64,000 bases of DNA. Origin: Streptomyces chattanoogensis. GTDB taxonomy: Bacteria; Actinomycetota; Actinomycetes; Streptomycetales; Streptomycetaceae. The stretch is taken from contig NZ_LGKG01000154.1 in the NCBI RefSeq assembly GCF_001294335.1, forward strand, positions 1 to 64,000. The letters run 5' to 3'. Made by a program: the position numbers and the translations under genes. The notes beneath the pieces are model-generated. The model was given only the letters and a program-made list of their open reading frames with translations, did not search any database and was not told the origin of the DNA. Positions 7,533 to 16,041 of the stretch are shown here, piece after piece (position 1 is the stretch's first letter; every line of letters starts with the position of its first letter).

Positions 7533-8219
7533 GTGGTGACGGAGATGCTGCCCGAGTCCTGGCGCGGGGTCCTCGGCGAGGAGTTGGCAAAGCCCTATTT
7601 CAAGGAGCTGACCGACTTCGTCGAGGAGGAGCGGGCCAAGGGGCCGGTGTACCCGCCTCGTGAAGAGGTCTTCGCGGCGCTGGAGGCCACGCCGTACGAC
7701 CAGGTGAAGGTGCTCGTCCTCGGGCAGGACCCGTACCACGGCGCCGGCCAGGGCCACGGCCTGTGCTTCTCGGTGCAGCCCGGCGTCAAGACGCCGCCGT
7801 CGCTGCGCAACATCTACAAGGAGATGAAGGAGGAGCTGGGCCACGCCGTTCCGGACAACGGCTATCTGATGCCGTGGGCCAAGCAGGGCGTGCTGCTGCT
7901 GAACGCCGTTCTCACGGTCCGCGAGGGCGAGGCCAATTCCCACAAGGGCAAGGGCTGGGAGAAGGTCACCGACGCGGTGATCCGCGCCGTGGCCGCCCGG
8001 CCCGACCCGGCCGTCTTCGTGCTGTGGGGGAACTATGCCAAGAAGAAGCTGCCGCTGATCGACCAGGACCGGCATGCCGTGGTCCAGGGCGCGCACCCCT
8101 CCCCGCTGTCGGCCAAGAAGTTCTTCGGCTCCCGCCCCTTCACCCAGATCAACGAGGCGATCGCCGCCCAGGGCCACGCCCCCATCGACTGGCGGATCCC
8201 CGACCTGAAGCAGGGCTGA
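7533..8219 (+). CDS. ung: Uracil-DNA glycosylase
   Basis: 228 residues, usual length for family 1 UDG. It removes uracil from DNA at the start of base-excision repair. Visible motifs: G-Q-D-P-Y-H-G with the water-activating Asp, the F-S-V-Q-P-G and P-P-S-L-R-N loop, L-L-N-A-V-L-T-V, and the H-P-S-P-L-S minor-groove loop. All active-site parts are present. Start GTG at 7533 with GGAGG at 7521-7525 (GTG at 7536 is also possible; an earlier GTG at 7528 is out of frame and stops at once). The PafBC-type promoter implies damage induction. Confidence 0.95.
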   Translation: MVTEMLPESWRGVLGEELAKPYFKELTDFVEEERAKGPVYPPREEVFAALEATPYDQVKVLVLGQDPYHGAGQGHGLCFSVQPGVKTPPSLRNIYKEMKEELGHAVPDNGYLMPWAKQGVLLLNAVLTVREGEANSHKGKGWEKVTDAVIRAVAARPDPAVFVLWGNYAKKKLPLIDQDRHAVVQGAHPSPLSAKKFFGSRPFTQINEAIAAQGHAPIDWRIPDLKQG

Positions 8220-8334
8220 GCCGCACGGTCCGTGCGCCGCCCACACCGCGCGGAGGCTTCCCCCGGCGGTTAGCGTCGGGGGAAGGGCCAACGGTCCGGG
8301 GCGGACCTGCCCTGGGGCGGCGAGCGAGCGCGGG

Positions 8335-8874
8335 GTGAGTGCGGTGACGGAGGAGTGGCGGGCGCAGGCGCACCCGGACGGCGTGCTCACCAGGATCGGC
8401 CAGGCGATCATGCTGCATCGCGCCGGCGACCGCGAAGAGGCACGCAACCGCCTCGCCGGGCTGTGGCAGGAGATCGGGCCCGAGGGGGACGCCTTCCACC
8501 GGTGTGCGCTCGCCCACTACATGGCCGACACCCAGGACGACCCGCGGGACGAGCTCGCGTGGGACCTGCGCGCCCTGGAGGCGGCCGAAGGTTCCGGCGA
8601 GCGCGGCGGCGGGCGCTGCGCCGAGCGCCGTGTCACCGAACCGGCCGAGGGCGCCAACGCCGAGGCCCTGCGCGCCTTCTTCCCCTCCCTCCATCTCAAT
8701 CTCGCCGCCGACTACGTCGCCCTCGACCGCCCGGCCGACGCCCGAGCCCAGCTGCTGCGGGCCCGCGCCTCGGCCGACGGGCTGGCCGACGGGGAATACC
8801 GCCAGGGCCTGCGGGAGGCCATCGACCGGCTGGCGGTGCGGCTGAACGGGAACGGGGAGCGGCCCCGCGGCTGA
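8335..8874 (+). CDS. Tetratricopeptide-like helical protein
   Basis: 179 residues, mainly alpha-helical with Ala/Arg-rich repeats: H-R-A-G-D-R-E-E-A-R-N-R-L and L-D-R-P-A-D-A-R-A-Q-L-L-R-A-R are TPR-like helix pairs, separated by an acidic and Gly-rich insertion. No catalytic motif, signal peptide or membrane segment. Probably a cytosolic scaffold; function unknown. The start at 8335 (GTG) is uncertain; GTG at 8344 is in frame. Its stop codon lies within the loop of a strong terminator hairpin. Confidence 0.7.
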   Translation: MSAVTEEWRAQAHPDGVLTRIGQAIMLHRAGDREEARNRLAGLWQEIGPEGDAFHRCALAHYMADTQDDPRDELAWDLRALEAAEGSGERGGGRCAERRVTEPAEGANAEALRAFFPSLHLNLAADYVALDRPADARAQLLRARASADGLADGEYRQGLREAIDRLAVRLNGNGERPRG

Positions 8875-8897
8875 CCTGCGGCGGGGCCGCTCCCCGT
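8852..8897 (+). terminator. 17-bp perfect hairpin enclosing the stop codon
   Basis: Bases 8852-8868 pair without mismatch with 8881-8897. The TGA of the preceding gene (8872-8874) sits in the 12-base loop, so translation termination and hairpin folding are coupled. Confidence 0.8.
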
Positions 8898-8962
8898 AAG
8901 CTTCCGGGGCGCGGGCCACCCCGGACCGCGGCACCGCGACGCCCCAAGGACAAGGAGTACGA

Positions 8963-9871
8963 GTGAAGGTCGGCTGCATCGGACTCGGAGACATCGCCCA
9001 GAAGGCGTATCTCCCCGTACTGGGCGCGCAGCCCGGCATCGAGCTGCATCTGCAGACCCGCACCCCGGCCACCCTCCAACGGGTCGGTGACACCTACCGG
9101 CTGACCGGACGGCAGCTGCACACGGATGTGGAGTCGCTGCTCGCCGCCGGCCTGGACGCCGCCTTCGTGCATGCGCCGACCGCCGTACACCCCGAGCTCG
9201 TCACCCGGCTCGTCGAGGCGGGCGTACCGACCTATGTCGACAAGCCGATCGCGTATGAACTCGCCGAGTCGGAGCGCATCGTGCGGCTCGCCGAGGACCG
9301 GGGAGTCGGGCTGGCCGTCGGCTTCAACCGCCGCTACGCGCCCGCCTACGCCCAGTGCCGGGAGCACGCCCGGGATCTGATCCTGATGCAGAAGAACCGC
9401 ATCGGTCTGCCCGAGGACCCGCGCACACTGGTCCTCGACGACTTCATCCATGTCGTCGACACCCTGAGGTTCCTGGTCCCCGGGGAGATCGACCACATCG
9501 ACGTCCGGGCGCGGATCCGCGAAGGGCTGATGGAGCATGTCGTGCTCCAGCTCTCCGGCGACGGCTTCACGGCCCTGGGCACCATGAACCGGCTCAGCGG
9601 CTCCGCCGAGGAGATCCTGGAGGTCTCCGGGCAGGACACCAAGCGCCAGGTGGTGAACCTCGCCGAGGTCATCGACCACAAGGGCCAGCCGAGCGTGCGG
9701 CGGCGCGGCGACTGGGTGCCGGTCGCCCGGCAGCGTGGCATCGAGCAGATCGTGCTGGCGTTCCTGGACGACGTGCGGGCCGGGCGGCAGCCCTCGGCGC
9801 AGGACGCGCTGCGCACCCATGAGCTGTGTGAACGGGTGATCACCGAGGCGCTGGCCCAGGCCGCCGCCTGA
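8963..9871 (+). CDS. Gfo/Idh/MocA family oxidoreductase
   Basis: 302 residues. N-terminal Rossmann fold with G-C-I-G-L-G-D-I-A-Q, then V-H-A-P-T-A-V-H, the conserved Y-V-D-K-P motif with catalytic Lys, and G-F-N-R-R-Y in the C-terminal domain. These are NAD(P)-dependent dehydrogenases acting on sugars, inositols or related carbonyls; the substrate here is unknown. GTG start at 8963 after CAAGGACAAGGAG. Its last 32 bases overlap the end of the convergent lnt gene. Confidence 0.85.
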   Translation: MKVGCIGLGDIAQKAYLPVLGAQPGIELHLQTRTPATLQRVGDTYRLTGRQLHTDVESLLAAGLDAAFVHAPTAVHPELVTRLVEAGVPTYVDKPIAYELAESERIVRLAEDRGVGLAVGFNRRYAPAYAQCREHARDLILMQKNRIGLPEDPRTLVLDDFIHVVDTLRFLVPGEIDHIDVRARIREGLMEHVVLQLSGDGFTALGTMNRLSGSAEEILEVSGQDTKRQVVNLAEVIDHKGQPSVRRRGDWVPVARQRGIEQIVLAFLDDVRAGRQPSAQDALRTHELCERVITEALAQAAA

Positions 9872-11372
9872 GCGCCCGGACGCCCGCGTACCCGCCGGCG
9901 ATCACCAGCGCGCCCATCGCCCCGTACACCGCCCAGTCACCGAACCGGGTGTACGGGCTGGTGCCCTTCGCCAGTGGCAGATCGTAGACGGCGGCCGCGC
10001 TGCGGCCGGTGCCCAACCGCTCGCCGACCGGCCCGCCCCGGGGGCCGTACACCGCGCTGATGCCGGTGAGCGTGGCGTGCACCATGGGGCGCCAGTTCTC
10101 CGCGGCGCGCAGTGCGGCCAGCGAGGCGTGCTGGGCCGGTGCCCAGCTCTCCTGGAACGTCGAGGTGGAGGACTGGGCGACGAGCACCTGGGCGCCGTCG
10201 CGCGCCAGGTGGCGGCTCATGTCGGGGAAGGCGGTCTCGAAGCAGACGAGCGGTCCGGCGCGGAGTCCGTCCGCGTCGGGCACCCGCATCACCACCTGGT
10301 GGGTGCCGCGGATCCGGTCGGTGGTCGCGGCCCTGCCCACCTGGGTGGCCCAGCCGAGGACGGCCCTGGCCGGTATGTATTCGCCGAAGGGCACCAGCCG
10401 CATCTTGGAGTAGCGCTCGCCGACCGGTCCGTGCGGCCCGATCAGCAGCGCGCTCTTCTCGATGCCCGGCCGGCCGTCGCGCCGCGCGTCGGTGTTGACC
10501 AGCAGGTCCGTGCCGGTCTGCCGGGAGAGCCGGGTGAGCCGGGCGGCGAGCGCGGGGTGGTCGGCCGGGTCCTGGTAGAGGCTGCTCTCGCCCCAGACGA
10601 CGAGGCGTACGCCGCGGCCCGCCAGCGACCGGGTCAGCGCCTCGCCGCGGGCCAGCCGCTCCGTGGGGGTGCCGGTGAGGCCCGGCTGGACGACGGCGAT
10701 GCGCACGGTCCCCGCGGGGCGCGGGACCGGGGCCCAGAACCAGGCCGCGGTGCCGGCCAGGGCGCACACCACCAGCCCGGTGACGGCCGGCCGCCATGCC
10801 GCCGGACGGGCGATCAGCTCGGCCAGCGCGGTGTTCACCGCCACGATCAGCAGGCTCAGCAGCCACACCCCGCCGATCGACGCCAGCCGTAGCGCGGGCG
10901 GCAGCTGCCACTGGCTGGCGCCGAGCAGGCCCCAGGGCCCGCCCAAGTACTGCCAGGAGCGGACCAGTTCCACCATCAGCCAGCCCGACGGCACCAGCAC
11001 CAGCGCGGCGGCGGCCCGGCCCGCCCCGGGCGTGCCCCCCAGCAGCGCGCGCACCAGGATCCCCCAGGGGGCCCACAGCGCACCGAGCAGCAACGCCAGC
11101 ACCAGAATGAAGACGTGCAGGCTCGGCAGCAGCCACTGATGGACGGCCAGCATGAATCCGGCGCCGCCCAGCCAGCCGTCCACCGCCGCCCGCCGTACGG
11201 TCGGCGCCGTACGCACCAGCAGCAGCCAGGGGACGAGCACGGCATACGCCAGCCACCACCAGGACGGCGCGGGGAAGACGAGCACCGGCAGCGCCCCGGC
11301 CAGCGCCGCCGCCAGGCCCCGCCACCAGGGGGAGCCGAGCCAACGTGCCCGGTCACCGAGCGGTCCGCGCAT
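9840..11372 (-). CDS. lnt: Apolipoprotein N-acyltransferase
   Basis: 510 residues. Six to seven N-terminal membrane helices, then an extracytoplasmic nitrilase-type domain with the catalytic triad visible: Glu in W-G-E-S-S-L-Y, Lys in K-M-R-L-V-P-F-G-E-Y, Cys in L-V-C-F-E-T-A-F-P-D. It transfers a third acyl chain to the N-terminal Cys of lipoproteins; streptomycetes often carry two copies. The start at 11372 has a strong GGAGGGAG site; an upstream start at 11432 would overlap the next gene. It overlaps the convergent oxidoreductase by 32 bases. Confidence 0.9.
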   Translation of the reverse strand: MRGPLGDRARWLGSPWWRGLAAALAGALPVLVFPAPSWWWLAYAVLVPWLLLVRTAPTVRRAAVDGWLGGAGFMLAVHQWLLPSLHVFILVLALLLGALWAPWGILVRALLGGTPGAGRAAAALVLVPSGWLMVELVRSWQYLGGPWGLLGASQWQLPPALRLASIGGVWLLSLLIVAVNTALAELIARPAAWRPAVTGLVVCALAGTAAWFWAPVPRPAGTVRIAVVQPGLTGTPTERLARGEALTRSLAGRGVRLVVWGESSLYQDPADHPALAARLTRLSRQTGTDLLVNTDARRDGRPGIEKSALLIGPHGPVGERYSKMRLVPFGEYIPARAVLGWATQVGRAATTDRIRGTHQVVMRVPDADGLRAGPLVCFETAFPDMSRHLARDGAQVLVAQSSTSTFQESWAPAQHASLAALRAAENWRPMVHATLTGISAVYGPRGGPVGERLGTGRSAAAVYDLPLAKGTSPYTRFGDWAVYGAMGALVIAGGYAGVRALRRRPGPAPR

Positions 11373-11401
11373 ACCGTCTCCCTCCGCAGCACCTGAATGG
11401 A

Positions 11402-11902
11402 TCATTCCCCGGCCGGCACCACCTCGCGCCATTTCTCGTGCACGACGACCTCGCTCAGCCGCCAGCCGTCGGGGGTGCGGCGGGCGGTGAAGGCGTAGCG
11501 GCCGGCACAGGTGTAGTTGGGTGCGGCGGGGTCGTCACCGGGTTCCGCCGGCATACCGTCGAGCCGCATCGGGTTGAGGTAGTCGGCCTGGACGGTGGCC
11601 GTATCGCCCGGGGCGCCGTCCCGCCGGGCCAGGGTGATCCGGCGGTTGACGATCAGATGCTGCCGTATCGAGAAGTGGCCCAGCACCTCGGTGAGCCACG
11701 CCGCGATCTCCGCGGTGGTGCCCTCGATGCCGCCCGCGGACCGGTAGTCCGCCCGGCCGTCGTCGGTGAAAAGGGCCCGGTACGCGGGCCAGTCCCCGTC
11801 GTCCAGGGCGATGGCGTAGCCGGTGACCAGATCGTCGATGGCGAGGCGGTCCATGACAGTCGAGTGTTCCGCGCGCTGCGTCATTGCCTCAGTTTTCGGC
11901 AT
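11402..11902 (-). CDS. SnoaL/NTF2-like family protein
   Basis: 166 residues with the cone-shaped NTF2 fold: I-D-D-L-V-T-G-Y-A-I-A-L-D-D-G-D-W-P-A-Y near the N-terminus, F-T-D-D-G-R-A-D-Y, H-L-I-V-N-R-R-I and a C-terminal G-W-R-L-S-E strand. Members are polyketide cyclases, dehydratases or small-ligand binders; nothing fixes the activity here. Start 11902 or 11884, neither with a good ribosome-binding site. It lies 29 bases upstream of lnt on the same strand, so they may be co-transcribed, and 43 bases downstream of the ABC exporter gene. Confidence 0.75.
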   Translation of the reverse strand: MPKTEAMTQRAEHSTVMDRLAIDDLVTGYAIALDDGDWPAYRALFTDDGRADYRSAGGIEGTTAEIAAWLTEVLGHFSIRQHLIVNRRITLARRDGAPGDTATVQADYLNPMRLDGMPAEPGDDPAAPNYTCAGRYAFTARRTPDGWRLSEVVVHEKWREVVPAGE

Positions 11903-11945
11903 ACGGAGGCCCCCGCCAAGAGAGCGGGGGCCAAGCGGCGGGGCG

Positions 11946-13874
11946 TCAGGGCACCAAGGCCGCCGCTGCGGCGAACTCCGGCCCCTCCTCCTGGCCGGAA
12001 TCCGCCCGCCCCGTCTCCGAGGCGAACTGCGTCCGGTACAGCTCCGCGTACCGCCCCTCCACCGCCAGCAGCGTCTCGTGGGTGCCGCGCTCGACGATCC
12101 GGCCGCCCTCGACGACGAGGATCAGGTCGGCGGCCCGTACGGTCGACAGCCGGTGGGCGATCACCAGCGCGGTCCGGCCGTCGAGGGCCTCGGTGAGCGC
12201 CTCCTGGACGGCGGCCTCGGAGGTGTTGTCCAGATGGGCGGTGGCCTCGTCCAGGATCACCACCCGGGGGTGGGCGAGCAGCAGCCGGGCGATGGTCAGC
12301 CGCTGGCGTTCGCCGCCGGAGAGGCGGTAGCCGCGCTCGCCGACGACGGTGTCCAGGCCGTCGGGCAAACCGGCGATCAGCTCCTCCAGGCGGGCCCGGC
12401 GCAGCGCGTCCCACAGCTCCGCCTCGGCCGCCTCCGGCCTGGCCAGGAGCAGATTCTCGCGGATCGTGTCGTGGAAGAGGTGCCCGTCCTGGGTGACCAT
12501 GCCGAGCGCCTCGCGCAGTGAGGCGGCGGTCAGATCGCGGACGTCCACCCCGGCCAGCCGCACCGCACCGCCATCGGCGTCGTACAGCCGCGGCAGCAGC
12601 TGCGCGATGGTCGACTTCCCCGCGCCCGAGGACCCCACCAGGGCGACCATCTGGCCGGGCTCGGCGCGGAAGGAGATGTCGTGCAGGACCTGTTCGCCGC
12701 CCCTGGTGTCGAGGGTGGCGACCTCCTCCAGGGAGGCGAGGGAGACCTTGTCGGCGGACGGGTAACCGAAGCGCACGGAGTCGAACTCCACCGACACCGG
12801 GCCCTCGGGCACCGCGCGGGCGTCCGGCTTCTCGGCGATCAGCGGCTCCAGGTCCAGCACCTCGAAGACCCGCTCGAAGCTGACCAGCGCGCTCATCACC
12901 TCGATATGCGCGCCGGACAGGGCGGTCAGCGGGGCGTAGAGCCGGGTGAGCAGCAGAGCGAGCGAGACGATCGCGCCGGGCTCCAGGTGGCCGCGCAGGG
13001 CGAGGAAGCCGCCGAGCCCGTAGACGACGGCCAGCGCCAGCGCGGAGACCAGGGTGAGCGCCGTGACGAAGTACGTCTGCACCATCGCCGAGCGGACGCC
13101 GATGTCCCGTACCCGGCGGGCACGGGCGGCGAATTCCGCGGACTCACGGGCCGGCCGGCCCATCAGCTTGACGAGGGTGGCGCCGGGCGCGGAGAACCGT
13201 TCGGTCATCTGGGTGCCCATCGCGGCGTTGTGATCGGCGCCCTCCCGCCGCAGCGCCGCCAGCCGCCGCCCGACCCGCCGGGCGGGCAGTACGAACACCG
13301 GCAGCAGGACGAGCGCGATCAGGGTGATCTGCCAGGACAGGCTCAGCATCACCACGAGGGTCAGCAGCAGTGTCACGATGTTGCTGACGACCCCGGAGAG
13401 GGTGTCGCTGAACGCCCGCTGGGCGCCGATCACATCGTTGTTGAGGCGGCTGACCAGCGCTCCGGTGCGGGTCCGGGTGAAAAAGGCGACCGGCATCCGC
13501 TGGACGTGGTCGTAGACGGTCGTCCGCAGGTCCAGGATCAGCCCCTCGCCGATGCTCGCCGACAGCCACCGGGTCAGCAGCCCCAGGCCCGCCTCGGCGA
13601 CCGCGATCACGGCGATCAGCCCGGACAGTCCCAGGACGACGCCGGACGAATCGCCGCCCACGATCGCGTCGACCACCCGCCCGGCGAGCAGCGGGGTGGC
13701 CACCGCGAGCATCGCGGTGAGGGTGCTCAGCGCCAGGAAGAACACCAGCCGCCGCCGGTGCGGCCGGGCGAAGGCCGCGATCCGGCGCAGGGTTGCGCGG
13801 GAGAAGCGTCTGCTGCCCTGCTGGGCGGTCATCGTGCTGTGCAGGGAATGCCAGGCGGTGACTTCCATGTCCAT
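11946..13874 (-). CDS. ABC exporter (fused permease-ATPase), SoxR-type promoter
   Basis: 642 residues. N-terminal exporter membrane domain with six helices, then a nucleotide-binding domain with Walker A G-S-S-G-A-G-K-S-T, signature L-S-G-G-E-R-Q-R, Walker B V-V-I-L-D-E-A-T-A and the H-loop I-A-H-R-L-S. A half-transporter that should work as a dimer and export hydrophobic or redox-active molecules. The start at 13874 has CAGGAG seven bases upstream; an ATG-like start at 13931 would fall on the predicted transcription start and is rejected. The promoter is a textbook SoxR box. From memory, an ABC transporter (SCO7008) is one of the few SoxR targets in S. coelicolor, so this is a likely equivalent. 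Confidence 0.9.
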   Translation of the reverse strand: MDMEVTAWHSLHSTMTAQQGSRRFSRATLRRIAAFARPHRRRLVFFLALSTLTAMLAVATPLLAGRVVDAIVGGDSSGVVLGLSGLIAVIAVAEAGLGLLTRWLSASIGEGLILDLRTTVYDHVQRMPVAFFTRTRTGALVSRLNNDVIGAQRAFSDTLSGVVSNIVTLLLTLVVMLSLSWQITLIALVLLPVFVLPARRVGRRLAALRREGADHNAAMGTQMTERFSAPGATLVKLMGRPARESAEFAARARRVRDIGVRSAMVQTYFVTALTLVSALALAVVYGLGGFLALRGHLEPGAIVSLALLLTRLYAPLTALSGAHIEVMSALVSFERVFEVLDLEPLIAEKPDARAVPEGPVSVEFDSVRFGYPSADKVSLASLEEVATLDTRGGEQVLHDISFRAEPGQMVALVGSSGAGKSTIAQLLPRLYDADGGAVRLAGVDVRDLTAASLREALGMVTQDGHLFHDTIRENLLLARPEAAEAELWDALRRARLEELIAGLPDGLDTVVGERGYRLSGGERQRLTIARLLLAHPRVVILDEATAHLDNTSEAAVQEALTEALDGRTALVIAHRLSTVRAADLILVVEGGRIVERGTHETLLAVEGRYAELYRTQFASETGRADSGQEEGPEFAAAAALVP

Positions 13875-13937
13875 GGTGGACTCCTGTTCTGCCGGGGCCG
13901 TCACGGGATCGCCGTGTGCGACCGGCGACATAAAAGG

Positions 13938-13968
13938 AACCTAGGACCTCAACCAACATTGAGGTCAA
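13938..13968 (-). promoter_or_regulatory. SoxR box inside a 19-bp-spaced promoter
   Basis: On the minus strand, -35 TTGACC (13963-13968) and -10 TAGGTT (13938-13943) are 19 bases apart, the long spacing typical of MerR-family promoters. The spacer holds CCTCAA-N6-TTGAGG (13947-13964), the same half-sites and spacing as the enterobacterial soxS operator. No soxR gene lies in the window, so control would be in trans by a [2Fe-2S] SoxR sensing redox-cycling compounds. Confidence 0.88.
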
Positions 13969-14021
13969 GAGATTCCCGTACGGCCGCCTCAAGGACGTCG
14001 GCCGGGCCGGAAAATCATCGG

Positions 14022-14780
14022 GTGACCGTGACTCTCCTCCTGCCGCCGCGCCTCACCGGCTCGGCCGCCACCCTGCGCGACACCGCCCGCCGGCGCGGAC
14101 TGCGCACCGTCCAGCTGCCCACCTTCGCCCTCCCCGACGGACTGCGCGCCGCCCATCTGCACGCCGGACCGTCGTTCGCCGACGCGGTGGCGGGCCCGCT
14201 CGGGATCGCCCCGCTCGAGGCCCCGGCGCGCTGGCTCACCGGTCTGCCCCGCGACCTCGTACGGCGCGAGATCCGCGCGCTCCCGCTCCGCGAGGCCTAC
14301 GCCCTGCGCCGGCCGGTCTTCGTCAAGTCACCCAACGACAAGAGCATCCGGGCCATGGTCTACGCCGACGGCTCCCGGCTGCCCGGCACCGACGCAGTGG
14401 ACCCCGACACCCTGGTGCTGATCTCCGACGTCGTGTCCTTCGCCGCCGAACACCGGCTCTATCTGCTGGACGGCGAGGTGCGCACCGGCAGCCGCTATGC
14501 CGAGGACGGCAGGCTCAGCCTCGGCCCGCTCTCCCGGGACGCGGCCGCCTTCGGCGCCGAACTCCTCGACCGCTGCGGCGCCACCCTGCCCTCCGCGATC
14601 GTCGTCGACGTCGGCCGGCTCGACGGCCACTGGGCGGTCATCGAGGCCAACGCGGCCTGGGCGAGCGGCCGTTACACCAGCGACCCGGACCTGGCGCTGG
14701 ACACGGTGCTGCGCGCCGCGGGGCCGGTGGAGCGGGTGACGGCACGGGATCTGCCGTTCGTCCGGGCGACGGGGCGGTGA
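14022..14780 (+). CDS. ATP-grasp domain protein
   Basis: 252 residues from a GTG start (14022, or 14028 in frame). The C-terminal half has an ATP-grasp pattern: V-F-V-K-S-P-N-D-K-S-I-R near the centre, E-V-R-T-G-S-R-Y, V-D-V-G-R-L-D-G-H-W-A-V-I-E-A-N-A-A-W-A-S-G-R-Y at the end, where the E-A-N motif coordinates Mg-ATP. It belongs to the short ATP-grasp proteins of actinobacteria that are annotated only by fold; ligase activity is likely but substrates are unknown. Divergent from the SoxR-box exporter. Confidence 0.75.
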   Translation: MTVTLLLPPRLTGSAATLRDTARRRGLRTVQLPTFALPDGLRAAHLHAGPSFADAVAGPLGIAPLEAPARWLTGLPRDLVRREIRALPLREAYALRRPVFVKSPNDKSIRAMVYADGSRLPGTDAVDPDTLVLISDVVSFAAEHRLYLLDGEVRTGSRYAEDGRLSLGPLSRDAAAFGAELLDRCGATLPSAIVVDVGRLDGHWAVIEANAAWASGRYTSDPDLALDTVLRAAGPVERVTARDLPFVRATGR

Positions 14781-15110
14781 CTGAGGGCTCCGCCGGGCTC
14801 GGCTTCGAACTCGCTCCAGGGGCACTCTCCTTGGTCACCCGCCTCGGTTGCCCGCGCAAGGTGTGAGCCCGGGACCGGGCCGCATGGCCCCGAGGGCGAC
14901 GGCGCGCCGCGATTGAGCCAACCTGGTTACACGGCTCTCACCAGGGCTTGACGCTATGACAGCCGGGTATGCCGTAGAACGTAACGCACGGCAGCAACAC
15001 GATACGGATCATCCGCCCGGAAGGCGTCGGACGCTCCCCTTGTCTCCCCGTACACCTTCGCCACCTGCGTGGCGCCGTCTCGCTCCCTGAACAGGAAAGG
15101 GGCCGGGCTG
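14781..15110. other. Intergenic region with sigma-B-like promoter
   Basis: 330 bases without a gene. The only clear signal is the sigma-B-like promoter at 14946-14970. The bases from about 14971 to 15110 would be a 5-prime leader of about 130 bases with no obvious reading frame or strong fold. Confidence 0.5.
14946..14970 (+). promoter_or_regulatory. Sigma-B-family promoter before the STAS gene
   Basis: GCTT (14946-14949), 15 bases, GGGTAT (14965-14970) fits the streptomycete general-stress consensus GNNT-N14-16-GGGTAY. It reads toward the STAS gene, whose product belongs to the partner-switching family that controls such sigma factors, suggesting a feedback loop. Confidence 0.65.
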
Positions 15111-15491
15111 ATGGTCGAGGGCCACCACCAGGAATTCATCGGCCACATCCGCGAGGCGGGCAGCACGATCGTGCTCGAACTCCGCGGGGAATGGGACATC
15201 CTCGCCGCGTCGGTGGTCTCCGGCCGGCTGGACGCACTGACCGGCAGCCGGCGCCCCGATCTCGTCCTCGACGTGCGCGCGGTGACCTTCATGGACGCCG
15301 CCGGGCTCGGCCTGCTGTGCCGCGCCCGGCGCCGGGCCCGGAAGCGGGGCGGACGGCTGCGGCTGACCGGGGTCACGGACGACGGGTGGGTCGCGCGGCT
15401 GCTGCGGATGGCCGCGCTGACCGGTGAGTTCGAGATCGCGGCCGAAGAGATCACCGGAGCCACCTGCCTGGCCGACTGCGTGGCCGTCTGA
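15111..15491 (+). CDS. STAS-domain anti-sigma factor antagonist, Ser site replaced
   Basis: 126 residues, a single STAS domain: I-V-L-E-L-R-G-E-W-D near 20-30, L-V-L-D-V-R-A-V-T-F-M-D-A-A-G-L-G-L-L at 52-70, then the C-terminal helix. Antagonists of this kind release a sigma factor by binding its anti-sigma kinase, and are switched off by phosphorylation of a Ser/Thr in the D-S/T-S-G motif. Here that motif reads D-A-A-G, so the usual phosphoacceptor is missing. The start at 15111 follows AGGAAAGGGG; a start at 15069 would add a basic tail. Convergent with gpx across a terminator. Confidence 0.8.
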   Translation: MVEGHHQEFIGHIREAGSTIVLELRGEWDILAASVVSGRLDALTGSRRPDLVLDVRAVTFMDAAGLGLLCRARRRARKRGGRLRLTGVTDDGWVARLLRMAALTGEFEIAAEEITGATCLADCVAV

Positions 15492-15495
15492 CGGC

Positions 15496-15520
15496 GGCCA
15501 CCGGCGCGCGGCCGGTGGCC
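15496..15520. terminator. Terminator between STAS and glutathione peroxidase genes
   Basis: GGCCACCGGC (15496-15505) pairs exactly with GCCGGTGGCC (15511-15520) over a five-base loop, in the gap between convergent stops. Confidence 0.75.
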
Positions 15521-15546
15521 GGCCGCGCGACCGGGACCGCGGCGGA

Positions 15547-16041
15547 TCAGGCCGGCAGGGCCGCCTCGATGGCCGCGACCAGCTCGTCGGCCTCCGGCTC
15601 GGTACGCGGCCGGAAGCGGCCCACGACCTTGCCCTGATGATCGATCAGGAACTTCTCGAAGTTCCACTGGACGTCGCCGGCCGCACCCTCGGCGTCCTGG
15701 GTGCCGGTCAGCTCGGCGTACAGCGGATGCCGGTCCTCCCCGTTGACCTCGGTCTTCTCGAACAGCGGGAAGCTGACCCCGTAGGTCGTCGAGCAGAACG
15801 CGGCGATCTCCTCGGCGCTGCCCGGCTCCTGGCCCGCGAACTGGTTGCTGGGGAAGCCCAGCACACTGAAGCCGCGGTCGGCATAGCGCTCCTGGAGCCG
15901 CTCCAGGCCCGAGTACTGCGGGGTCAGCCCGCACTTGGACGCCACATTGACCACCAGCAGCGCGCGGCCGCGGTAGTCGGCGAGCGAGGCGGGCTCACCG
16001 GTCAGGGTGCGCAGCGGAATGTCGTACAGGCTCACGGTCAT
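15547..16041 (-). CDS. Glutathione-peroxidase-family thiol peroxidase
   Basis: 164 residues. Motifs: N-V-A-S-K-C-G-L-T with the peroxidatic Cys (not selenocysteine), F-P-S-N-Q-F with the conserved Gln, and W-N-F-E-K-F-L with Trp and Asn. A further Cys in E-I-A-A-F-C-S fits the resolving Cys of thioredoxin-dependent members, which suits an organism without glutathione. Reduces hydroperoxides in the cytosol. The start at 16041 has GAGGAG very close. Its first codons overlap the end of a small upstream frame by 47 bases. Confidence 0.88.
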   Translation of the reverse strand: MTVSLYDIPLRTLTGEPASLADYRGRALLVVNVASKCGLTPQYSGLERLQERYADRGFSVLGFPSNQFAGQEPGSAEEIAAFCSTTYGVSFPLFEKTEVNGEDRHPLYAELTGTQDAEGAAGDVQWNFEKFLIDHQGKVVGRFRPRTEPEADELVAAIEAALPA

